Below are positions 1-6,240 of a stretch of 9,831 nt of DNA, piece by piece (position 1 is the first letter of the stretch; each line of letters opens with the position of its first letter). The stretch comes from Methanomicrobiales archaeon (GTDB lineage: Archaea; Halobacteriota; Methanomicrobia; Methanomicrobiales; Methanoculleaceae), in assembly GCA_012521035.1 (NCBI GenBank), contig JAAYND010000265.1, positions 1 through 9,831 of the forward strand, given 5' to 3'. The position numbers and the translations under genes were made by a program. The notes below the pieces were generated by a model, which saw nothing but the letters and a program-made list of their open reading frames with translations, made no database searches and was not told the origin of the DNA.

Positions 1-2
1 TC

Positions 3-764
3 GTGCCTGCCTGCTGCACAAGCGTCATCCAGGGGATCTACCCCGGCACGGCGATGAATGTGCCGGTATATAACATAGCGTTTGCCGCTGCCGCCGCCTG
101 TGCCTCCGGCATGAGCAACGCTTTTGAAGCCCTCGGAAAGGAGACGAACGTAATCGTCTACGCCGGTGATGGTGGAACCGTCGATATCGGTATCCAGGCG
201 CTCTCCGGCGCCCTCGAGCGTGGCACCAATTTCCTCTATATCTGCTACGACAACGAGGCATACGGGAACACCGGCATGCAGCGGTCGGGCTCGACGCCGC
301 TCGGGGCGCGCACGACAACGACCCCCGGCGGGAAGCCCACGGCGAAGAAAGACCTCGATCGCATCGTCGAGGCGCACAACCCCCCCTACATGGCGACCGC
401 CTGTAGCGCCTACCCCCTCGACCTCTACAAGAAGGTGAAGAAGGCGCTCTCGATACCGGGGCCGAAGTTCATCCATATCCTCGCGCCCTGCCCCCCCGGA
501 TGGCGCTACCCCACAGAGAAGACCGTCGAGATGGGGAAGCTCGCGGTGAGGACCGGGACATGGGTTCTCTACGAGAGGGAGTACGGGAAACTCGCTATAA
601 GCGGTCCCTCAAAGGCTGCGATGAGGAGACCCGTGCCGCTTGAGGACTACATAGGAGCGCAGGGCCGGTTCAAGAACATAAAGCCGGAGGTCATCGAGGA
701 GATGCGGCAGGCAGTGGAGCAGAATCTACAGCGGTTCGCCCGCGAGGAGGCCGGGGTATGCTGA
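3..764 (+). CDS. porB: Pyruvate:ferredoxin oxidoreductase (pyruvate synthase) beta subunit, 5'-truncated
   Basis: This is the thiamine-diphosphate-binding subunit of the cytoplasmic archaeal 2-oxoacid:ferredoxin oxidoreductase. It would help make pyruvate from acetyl-CoA, CO2 and reduced ferredoxin. The visible 253 residues carry the TPP/Mg motif GDGG (55-58) followed by the NEAY stretch (84-87). Two of the expected 4Fe-4S ligand positions are visible: the PACCTSV segment (C4/C5) and the APC segment (C163). The N-terminal CxxC pair expected in this family is absent because the reading frame is open to the left edge. About 45 residues are probably missing compared with the usual length near 295, so the GTG at position 3 is an internal codon. 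The stop overlaps the alpha start by 7 nt. A branched-chain 2-oxoacid (Vor-type) specificity cannot be excluded from sequence alone. Confidence 0.88.
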   Translation: MPACCTSVIQGIYPGTAMNVPVYNIAFAAAAACASGMSNAFEALGKETNVIVYAGDGGTVDIGIQALSGALERGTNFLYICYDNEAYGNTGMQRSGSTPLGARTTTTPGGKPTAKKDLDRIVEAHNPPYMATACSAYPLDLYKKVKKALSIPGPKFIHILAPCPPGWRYPTEKTVEMGKLAVRTGTWVLYEREYGKLAISGPSKAAMRRPVPLEDYIGAQGRFKNIKPEVIEEMRQAVEQNLQRFAREEAGVC

Positions 765-1870
765 CGATCGCGACCGGGAACAAGGCGGTAGCGACCGCTG
801 TCCGGGATGCGAAGCCCGGCGTCATCGCTGCATACCCGATCACCCCCCAGACCGAGATCGTGGAGCAGATCGCCGAGTTCGTCACCGCCGGCGATCTGGT
901 GAGCCAGTACATACCGGTGGAGAGCGAGCACTCGGCCATGACCGCCTGTATCGGGGCGAGTGTCGCCGGGGTCCGCACATTCACGGCGACGAGTTCTCAC
1001 GGTCTTCTCTACATGCACGAGATGGTCCACTGGGCGGCGGGCGCGCGCCTCCCGATCGTCATGGCAAACGTCAACCGTGCCCTTGGACCCGGGTGGAACA
1101 CCTGGGCGGAGCATACTGACGCCTTCTCCCAGCGCGACACCGGGTGGCTTCAGGTCTTTGTCGGCACGGTCCAGGAGGCCTACGACGCCACCCTGATGGC
1201 GTTTAAGATCGCCGAGGATGAGAGGGTTCTCCTCCCGGTGATGGTAAACCTGGATGGGTTCTCGCTCAGCCATATCATGCAGTCGCTTGAGACGGTAGAT
1301 CTCGGCGATTTCCTGCCGCCCTACCACCTCCCGCACGCCATCGATACGGAGAACCCCTGCGGCTACGGCCCCATGACCGGACCGAACGACTACTTCCGGT
1401 TCCGCTGGGATATCGAGCGCTCGACGCGGGATTCCGTGGACGTGATCGCGGAGGTCGAACGCGAGTTTGCGGAGCGGTTTGGCCGTTCCTACGGCCCCAC
1501 CGAGGATTACCGGTGCGAGGATGCCGATGTCATCGTCATCGCGATGGGGACGCTCGGGAAGGAGGCTGAGGTGGCGATCGACCGCCTCCGGGATGAGGGA
1601 ATAAAGGCCGGGTCCATGCGCCTGCGCTGGTTCAGGCCATTCCCCGACCTCGATCTCGCCGGCCGGGACGTCGTGGTGATCGACCGCGGTTACTCGTTCG
1701 GTTTTGGAGGCGTGGTTGCAAACTCGGTCCGGGCAAAGACCGGGATCGAGCCCTACAGCGTGATCGCCGGCCTCGGCGGCCAGGAGGTCACCTACAACGA
1801 TATAGCAGACTTCGTCAGGGACCGGCGTCCCGGCGAGGAGATGTGGTTCGGGGTGAGCGCAGATGTATGA
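758..1870 (+). CDS. porA: Pyruvate:ferredoxin oxidoreductase alpha subunit
   Basis: This 370-residue alpha subunit has the pyrimidine-binding and C-terminal domains of the enzyme and forms the active site with the beta subunit. Family signatures are YPITPQT (26-32), ESEHSA (55-60), the ALGPGWN segment (108-114) and RDTGW (126-130). The length is near normal for archaeal PorA. The usual TSSQG loop reads TSSHG (78-82), a single substitution. The ATG lies inside the last codons of the beta gene (7-nt overlap) and the stop overlaps the gamma start by 8 nt, so the subunits are very likely co-transcribed and translationally coupled. Pyruvate is the likeliest substrate given the separate short delta subunit, but Vor-type enzymes are close relatives, so the symbol is less certain than the family. 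Confidence 0.9.
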   Translation: MLTIATGNKAVATAVRDAKPGVIAAYPITPQTEIVEQIAEFVTAGDLVSQYIPVESEHSAMTACIGASVAGVRTFTATSSHGLLYMHEMVHWAAGARLPIVMANVNRALGPGWNTWAEHTDAFSQRDTGWLQVFVGTVQEAYDATLMAFKIAEDERVLLPVMVNLDGFSLSHIMQSLETVDLGDFLPPYHLPHAIDTENPCGYGPMTGPNDYFRFRWDIERSTRDSVDVIAEVEREFAERFGRSYGPTEDYRCEDADVIVIAMGTLGKEAEVAIDRLRDEGIKAGSMRLRWFRPFPDLDLAGRDVVVIDRGYSFGFGGVVANSVRAKTGIEPYSVIAGLGGQEVTYNDIADFVRDRRPGEEMWFGVSADV

Positions 1871-2390
1871 GATCAGGATCCACTCCCGGGGTGGACAGGG
1901 CGGTGTCACCGCCGCCCGCCTGCTCGCCCTTGCGGCGTTCCGGGACGGGAAATACGCGACCGCGTGTCCATTTTACGGGGCGGAGAGGCGCGGGGCTCCG
2001 GTCGTCTCGTTTGTCAGGATCGATGACGAACCGATCAAGATATACAGCCAGATCCATGAACCCGACCTCGTGGTCGTGCTCGATACGAGCATCATGGATG
2101 TTGTGGACGTCCTGCAGGGTCTCAAAGGAGACGGGACGGTGCTCCTGAATAGCGCTCATACGCTTGAAGGATGCGCCGCAGTCTGCCGGCACGTCGACCT
2201 GACCGGGATTGCACTCGCAACAGATCTCGTCATCGCCGGGAGCCCCATCTTAAACACCCCGGTGCTCGGGGCGCTTGCGAAGATGGGCGTCGTCACGCTC
2301 CCGTCGGTGAAGACGGCGATCCGGGAGATGTTTGCCGATGAGAGGAACGTACGGGCTGCCGAAGCAGCGTATGAGGAGCTGAAAATATGA
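1863..2390 (+). CDS. porC: Pyruvate:ferredoxin oxidoreductase gamma subunit
   Basis: This 175-residue protein is the gamma (catalytic-domain III type) subunit of the 2-oxoacid:ferredoxin oxidoreductase. It opens with the characteristic IRIHSRGGQGGVTAA segment (residues 4-18) and continues with the CPFYGAERRGAPV segment, both typical of PorC/PorG, which contributes to CoA binding. Its length matches the family. It overlaps the alpha gene by 8 nt and its stop overlaps the delta start in an ATGA arrangement. The name is porC or porG depending on nomenclature. Confidence 0.9.
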   Translation: MYEIRIHSRGGQGGVTAARLLALAAFRDGKYATACPFYGAERRGAPVVSFVRIDDEPIKIYSQIHEPDLVVVLDTSIMDVVDVLQGLKGDGTVLLNSAHTLEGCAAVCRHVDLTGIALATDLVIAGSPILNTPVLGALAKMGVVTLPSVKTAIREMFADERNVRAAEAAYEELKI

Positions 2391-2632
2391 GGGAGAGACT
2401 TGCGCTCAGCAGGCCAAAAGAGGCCTCATCCGGGAAGACGGGATCCTGGCGGACGTTCCGGCCCGTCGTGGACAGGGAGGCCTGCAACGCCTGCGGGCTC
2501 TGTGCCCAGTACTGCCCGGACGGGGTCATCGACGAGGATCTCAACATCGATCTTGACTACTGCAAGGGTTGCGGCATCTGCGCAAACGAGTGCCCGAAGA
2601 ACGCCATCACTATGGTGCGGGAGGAGCGCTGA
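2387..2632 (+). CDS. porD: Pyruvate:ferredoxin oxidoreductase delta subunit (2[4Fe-4S] ferredoxin-like)
   Basis: This 81-residue ferredoxin-like subunit carries electrons between the TPP site and external ferredoxin. It has the GSWRTFRPV lead-in typical of Por delta subunits and then two complete 4Fe-4S motifs, CNACGLCAQYCP and CKGCGICANECP. The ATG at 2387 overlaps the gamma stop by 4 nt (ATGA), supporting translational coupling. The last 23 bp run over the end of the opposite-strand zinc-ribbon gene, so no intergenic terminator separates the two converging units; I see no clear T-tract just after this gene. Confidence 0.92.
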   Translation: MRERLALSRPKEASSGKTGSWRTFRPVVDREACNACGLCAQYCPDGVIDEDLNIDLDYCKGCGICANECPKNAITMVREER

Positions 2633-2999
2633 CGTCTTCGTCGTCGATTGGACACTGGCCGATGTACTCAAGGTTGAACCGGTAGAAGTGCGTATAGCCG
2701 CAGTTCTGGCACCGGGTCGTGAGATGGTTTGTCCCGACGACGAGTTCATGCGTTCCAAGAACCCCACAATTTTTACATTGCGCGTCGGTCTTGATGCTCC
2801 AGACGTCGTAGCGCCCGAGGGGTGTGCAGGCGCCGGGCACATCCATATTCTCAAACCTCGGGATGAATATCCTTGTTGCTCCGCAGTTTGAACAGATGAC
2901 CTGCGCCTGTGAGGAGACCGCCTTTATGACCTGGTCGGCATCCTCGCCGCAGTTATAACAGTCGGTGCGGTACCGGGTGAAGATAAACTGGTCGCTCAT
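2610..2999 (-). CDS. Conserved-looking hypothetical protein with two tandem zinc-ribbon-like repeats
   Basis: I do not recognise a named family. From the ATG at 2999 it is 129 residues with four CxxCG knuckles: CYNCG (14-18), CSNCG (36-40), CKNCG (75-79) and CQNCG (97-101). The cysteines of the second pair of knuckles repeat those of the first at an exact offset of 61 residues, and each pair is separated by 18 residues. This suggests two zinc ribbons from an internal duplication. Two further cysteines are C58 and C116, and the tail is acidic then Ala/Pro-rich. The 2999 start is preferred to an upstream in-frame ATG because a TATA-like element (TATTAT, 3028-3023) sits 26-27 bp before it, placing transcription at or next to the start codon, and there is no Shine-Dalgarno. 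A nucleic-acid-binding or metal-binding role is only inferred. Confidence 0.72.
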   Translation of the reverse strand: MSDQFIFTRYRTDCYNCGEDADQVIKAVSSQAQVICSNCGATRIFIPRFENMDVPGACTPLGRYDVWSIKTDAQCKNCGVLGTHELVVGTNHLTTRCQNCGYTHFYRFNLEYIGQCPIDDEDVSAPPAP

Positions 3000-3022
3000 G
3001 TATGATAATTCACGGTTAGAAG

Positions 3023-3028
3023 ATAATA
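3023..3028 (-). promoter_or_regulatory. TATA box for the zinc-ribbon gene, leaderless spacing
   Basis: On the minus strand GAGG is followed by TATTAT (3028-3023), centred about 26-27 bp before the ATG at 2999. In archaea that spacing places transcription initiation at the start codon. The bases before the ATG (ATTATCATAC) hold no ribosome-binding site, consistent with a leaderless mRNA. This is prediction from spacing only. Confidence 0.5.
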
Positions 3029-3055
3029 CCTCGCATCCTGCGCAGGGAGATAAGG

Positions 3056-3063
3056 TTAAATAC
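3056..3063 (+). promoter_or_regulatory. TATA box of the Hsp20 gene
   Basis: TTAAATAC preceded by purine-rich AAGG looks like an archaeal TATA box with a BRE-like element. Transcription would start near 3086, giving a leader of about 19 nt with a strong AGGAGGT ribosome-binding site at 3091-3097, 7 nt before the ATG at 3105. The box is flanked by inverted arms AGGT (3053-3056) and ACCT (3062-3065), with outer arms GGGAG (3045-3049) and CTCCC (3066-3070). Confidence 0.6.
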
Positions 3064-3104
3064 CTCTCCCACATCCCTGTTGCCACTTACAGGAGGTTAC
3101 CAGA

Positions 3105-3407
3105 ATGGCAGCGTTAAGAGTTGCACCGTATGTCTGTGCCTATTCCGATGAGAACGAGGAGAATCTTCACATCGAGATCGAACTGCCTGGCGTCGATAAG
3201 AAGGATATCACCTTCAAGATGCAGGAGACCAGTTTCTCCATCGATGCGGCCCGGGGTGATGTCCGGTACGTCGGCAACTACGCGATCGGCTGCCCCGTCG
3301 ACCCTGATCGCGCGAAAGCGACATTCAGGAACGGATTGCTCACCGTCGACGTCCCCTACATCCGGCCGGCCGCAGAGGAGGTAAAGCAGATCGCTATCAC
3401 GGAGTGA
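3105..3407 (+). CDS. Short Hsp20/alpha-crystallin family small heat-shock protein
   Basis: This would be a cytoplasmic ATP-independent chaperone holding unfolding proteins. The 100 residues are almost only the alpha-crystallin domain: the IEIELPGVDKKDI strand-turn (23-35), the conserved NGLLTVDVP segment (76-84) near the end of the domain, and a C-terminal IxI-like IAI (96-98) that in this family docks neighbouring subunits. The N-terminal arm is only about 12 residues and the region around 48-62 is shorter than the usual strand-6 dimerisation loop. Cysteines lie at 11 and 63. The ATG is fixed by a strong ribosome-binding site 7 nt upstream. It stands alone between its own promoter and a T-tract, divergent from the zinc-ribbon gene. 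Confidence 0.85.
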   Translation: MAALRVAPYVCAYSDENEENLHIEIELPGVDKKDITFKMQETSFSIDAARGDVRYVGNYAIGCPVDPDRAKATFRNGLLTVDVPYIRPAAEEVKQIAITE

Positions 3408-3412
3408 GGGGT

Positions 3413-3422
3413 CTCTTTTTTT
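3413..3422 (+). terminator. T-tract terminator after the Hsp20 gene
   Basis: CTC followed by seven T (3416-3422) lies just after the Hsp20 stop codon (3405-3407), with no required hairpin. This is the usual form of an intrinsic archaeal terminator, and it isolates the Hsp20 transcript from the next gene. Confidence 0.6.
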
Positions 3423-3503
3423 GGGGGGCAGGCACCAGGCGAGATCGAACCCGATAGCCGGCCGGCACCCCTTCCCTGCGCGCTCCCATCAGCCGGGAGG
3501 TAC

Positions 3504-3511
3504 CTTTATTA
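3504..3511 (+). promoter_or_regulatory. TATA box for the thioredoxin-domain gene, near-leaderless spacing
   Basis: CTTTATTA in an otherwise GC-rich stretch is centred about 27 bp before the ATG at 3535. That would put the transcript start at or within a base or two of the start codon. An AGGA lies only 2 nt before the ATG, too close for a normal Shine-Dalgarno, so a leaderless mRNA is the likelier reading. The 127-bp gap holding it (3408-3534) otherwise shows only the preceding terminator. Confidence 0.5.
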
Positions 3512-3534
3512 CCCCTCACCTGCACGTCAGGACC

Positions 3535-5676
3535 ATGAACCCCGAACCGGCAGCGAGTGAGAAATTACATCCAAACCGGCTTATCCACGAGCAGAGCCCC
3601 TACCTGCTCCGGCATGCCTATAACCCGGTCGACTGGTACCCCTGGGGGGAGGAGGCGTTCCACAGGGCGAAGGAGGAAGAAAGACCGATATTCCTCTCCA
3701 CAGGCTACTCAGCCTGCCACTGGTGTCATGTCATGGAGGAGGAGTCGTTCACCGATCCCGTGGTCGCAAAGCTCTTAAATGCCCTCTTTGTCTGCATCAA
3801 GGTGGACCGCGAGGAGCGGCCTGATATCGACCGGATCTACATCGATGCCGCCCGCATGCTGAGCGGGACTGCCATGGGCTGGCCCCTCACCATCATCATG
3901 ACCCCCGACGGGCGGCCATTCTTTGCAGCGAGTTATCTCCCGAAGGAGAGCCGTTACGGTATGACCGGCCTCGTTGACCTCATACCGAGGATCAACCGGG
4001 CCTGGCAGACGCGGCGCCGGGAGCTTGAGGAGACCGGCGGCCGGGTGCTTGGCGCCCTCCGGGACGCGGCCCGCACCTCGCCTGCCGGTGACGACCTCTC
4101 CCGGGAGGTTCTTGACGACGTCTACGATATCCTGCTCCGGCTCTTCGATGCGGAGAACGCAGGGTTTGGAGGCGCACCGAAGTTCCCGGCACCGCACATC
4201 CTCATATTCCTGCTCAGGTACGGCCACCGGACCGGGAAGGTCCCCGCATACACGATGGTGGAGGAGACATTGCGTGCCATGAGGCGCGGCGGTATATTCG
4301 ATCAGATCGGTTGGGGGTTCCACCGCTACGCGACGGATGCGGGATGGCTCGTCCCGCACTTTGAGAAGATGCTCTACGACCAGGCGCTCATGATCATGGC
4401 ATACACCGAGGCCTGCCTCGCGACCGGGAGAGATGAGTTTGCCGTGACCGCCCGGGAGACGATCGCCTACCTCCTCCGGGATATGGTCGACCCGGACGGT
4501 GGTTTCTACTCGACGGAGGATGCGGATAGCGAGGGCGTGGAGGGGAAGTTTTACCTCTGGACGAAGGCTGAGGTACTTGAGGTGCTCGGGGAGGAGGACG
4601 GAGAGAGGTTCTCCCGGATCTTCGGTATCACGGAGCCGGGAAACTACCTCGCTCAGCCCGGCGCAAAGATTACAGGACAGAACATTCTCCACCTCTCAGG
4701 GTCGTTTGCGGCCCGGGCGCGGGAGCTTGCGATGACGGAGGATGACCTGACCGGGTTTGTTGAGAGTGCCCGGCAGAGACTCTTTGCAGCGCGGGAGGAG
4801 CGGGTTCGGCCGGCAAAGGATGACAGGATCCTCACCGACTGGAACGGGCTTGCGATCGCCGCCCTGGCAAAGGCGGCCCGGGCGTTTGACGACCCCGGGT
4901 ACCTCGCGGCGGCGGAGAGGGCAGCAGAGTTCATCCTCACCCGGCTGCGCGGGCCGGATGGCCGGCTCCTCCACCGCTACCGGAACGGTGAGGCCGGCAT
5001 CGCGGCGATGCTCGACGATTATGCGTTCATGATCCTGGCCCTGATCGAGGTCTACGAGGCGTCGCTCGATCCCGGCTACCTCAAGGCCGCAGTCGAACTC
5101 GCCCACGACCTCGTCGCCCGCTACCATGACCCCGAGCGCGGAGGATTTTTCTTCACGCCCGACGACGTGGATATCCCCGTCCGGCAGAAGCCCATCTCTG
5201 ATGGGGCGACTCCGTCCGGCAACAGCGCGGCCATGTATGCCCTCTTCCGCCTCGGCCGGATGACAGCAAACCCCGCATTCGAGGAGATTGCAGACCGGAT
5301 CCACCGCACCTTTGCCGGCACCGTCCGGAAGTCCCCCGCCACTCATATCGGCTTCCTCACCGGCCTCGATCGTATGCTGGGGCCGGGCGTCGAGGTGATC
5401 ATCACAGGCGCCAGGGGGGCGGAGGATACCCGGGCGATGATCCAGGCTATTGCGTCGCACTATACCCCGGATGCCTCCGTCATCTTCCGCCCCTCTGATG
5501 AGGAAGATCCGGAGATAACGAGGGTAGCCGGGTTTACCCGGGATGCCGTGGCGATCGATGGACGGGCGACGGCGTATGTCTGCACCAACTACGCCTGCGA
5601 GATCCCGGTGACCGACCCGGATGAGATGCTCCGGCGCATCAGGGCGATGCCGGAGGCACCAGAACCGATCATCTGA
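3535..5676 (+). CDS. Thioredoxin-domain protein of the YyaL/SSP411 (DUF255) family
   Basis: This is a 713-residue two-part protein. An N-terminal thioredoxin-fold domain (about 10-170) has the family signature SACHWCHVMEEESF with the CxxC at C61/C64, followed by GWPLTIIMTPDGRPF. A long C-terminal half resembles six-hairpin glycosidase/epimerase barrels, with the family stretches FGGAPKFPAPH, GWGFHRYATDAGWLVPHFEKMLYDQ and DADSEGVEGKFYLW. Family length is typically near 650-750, so it looks complete. Biochemical function in this family is not established; a redox or protein-quality role is inferred from the CxxC. The start at 3535 is preferred to an in-frame ATG at 3421 because the upstream ATG lies in the Hsp20 terminator, the extra 38 residues do not resemble the family, and the TATA box sits between the two. 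The OsmC gene follows 13 nt after the stop. Confidence 0.88.
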   Translation: MNPEPAASEKLHPNRLIHEQSPYLLRHAYNPVDWYPWGEEAFHRAKEEERPIFLSTGYSACHWCHVMEEESFTDPVVAKLLNALFVCIKVDREERPDIDRIYIDAARMLSGTAMGWPLTIIMTPDGRPFFAASYLPKESRYGMTGLVDLIPRINRAWQTRRRELEETGGRVLGALRDAARTSPAGDDLSREVLDDVYDILLRLFDAENAGFGGAPKFPAPHILIFLLRYGHRTGKVPAYTMVEETLRAMRRGGIFDQIGWGFHRYATDAGWLVPHFEKMLYDQALMIMAYTEACLATGRDEFAVTARETIAYLLRDMVDPDGGFYSTEDADSEGVEGKFYLWTKAEVLEVLGEEDGERFSRIFGITEPGNYLAQPGAKITGQNILHLSGSFAARARELAMTEDDLTGFVESARQRLFAAREERVRPAKDDRILTDWNGLAIAALAKAARAFDDPGYLAAAERAAEFILTRLRGPDGRLLHRYRNGEAGIAAMLDDYAFMILALIEVYEASLDPGYLKAAVELAHDLVARYHDPERGGFFFTPDDVDIPVRQKPISDGATPSGNSAAMYALFRLGRMTANPAFEEIADRIHRTFAGTVRKSPATHIGFLTGLDRMLGPGVEVIITGARGAEDTRAMIQAIASHYTPDASVIFRPSDEEDPEITRVAGFTRDAVAIDGRATAYVCTNYACEIPVTDPDEMLRRIRAMPEAPEPII

Positions 5677-5683
5677 GGAGGTG
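5676..5683 (+). promoter_or_regulatory. Ribosome-binding site that selects the TTG start of the OsmC gene
   Basis: AGGAGGTG begins in the stop codon of the upstream gene and ends 6 nt before TTG at 5690. It is the strongest Shine-Dalgarno in this junction. No comparable site precedes the in-frame ATGs at 5717 or 5738, and the in-frame GTG at 5681 lies within the site itself. Confidence 0.65.
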
Positions 5684-5689
5684 TGGTAT

Positions 5690-6229
5690 TTGAGAACCGA
5701 GAGCGGACTCTCAGAGATGGCGCAGACCGATATCGATATGGAACGGGTCAACGCCCGCACAGAAGCGATGCGAGAGGATCCAGCAGAGGCGCAGGTGACC
5801 CTCTCCGGCATCACCAGCTGGAACGGCGGTGCGCACTCAACAACCATCATCAGGGACTTCGTCATCCCGGCTGATGAGCCGATCGCACTCGGCGGGACCA
5901 ACAGGGGGCCGGGTCCGATGGAACTTGTGCTCACGGCACTCTCAGCCTGTATCACGATCTCTATCGCCTACAGTGCGGCTGAGGAGGGTGTCGAGGTCAA
6001 CTTCATCGAGATCGACGTTGAGGGCGATATCGACCTCAGGGGCCTCTTTGAGATCGCCGGCGACGTCCGGCCGGGCTTTGAGGAGGTACGGGTGACCGTC
6101 CGGATAGAGGCGGATGCACCACAGGAGAGACTCCGGGAACTCGTGATGCGCGGCTACCGGCGCTCACCGGTCGTAGACTCGCTCGTGGGAGAGGTGCCGG
6201 TCAGGATCTCCCTCGTGGATACGCCCTGA
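5690..6229 (+). CDS. OsmC-family protein with a single core cysteine, TTG start
   Basis: OsmC/Ohr proteins reduce organic hydroperoxides with a pair of cysteines. This one is 179 residues from TTG (170 from the alternative ATG at 5717). The family core is clear: the GPGPMELVLTALSACITISI helix holds the first conserved cysteine (C87), followed by the beta-strand region and a C-terminal RRSPVVDSLVGEVPV. In the second motif the usual Cys-Pro is Ser-Pro (S159), so the classical two-cysteine peroxidase centre is incomplete. C87 is the only cysteine in the protein. An N-terminal extension of about 35 residues precedes the domain. The gene starts 13 nt after the thioredoxin-domain gene, which implies one operon and perhaps a shared thiol-redox role. 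Peroxidase activity should not be assumed. Confidence 0.85.
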   Translation: MRTESGLSEMAQTDIDMERVNARTEAMREDPAEAQVTLSGITSWNGGAHSTTIIRDFVIPADEPIALGGTNRGPGPMELVLTALSACITISIAYSAAEEGVEVNFIEIDVEGDIDLRGLFEIAGDVRPGFEEVRVTVRIEADAPQERLRELVMRGYRRSPVVDSLVGEVPVRISLVDTP

Positions 6230-6240
6230 TCCGGGATCCC

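Noticed and set aside
647..1909. A 420-codon open frame on the minus strand opposite the alpha-subunit gene.
   Set aside because: It lies antisense to a clearly recognised gene, has no family resemblance and no promoter or ribosome-binding site, and is expected from high GC at third codon positions.
3000..3086. An upstream in-frame ATG for the zinc-ribbon gene near 3086, adding 29 residues with two cysteines.
   Set aside because: That extension would cross both divergent promoters and the Hsp20 leader region, while the ATG at 2999 has a TATA box at the leaderless distance.
3421..3534. An upstream in-frame ATG (3421) for the thioredoxin-domain gene adding 38 residues.
   Set aside because: It lies in the Hsp20 terminator T-tract and upstream of the TATA box, the added residues do not look like the family N-terminus, and the start at 3535 fits the promoter.
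4696..5955. A 419-codon minus-strand open frame opposite the thioredoxin-domain and OsmC genes, and a further one at 3775-4692.
   Set aside because: These are mirror frames of GC-rich coding sequence. The translations are low-complexity Arg/Pro-rich text without domains, and the plus-strand genes are firmly identified.
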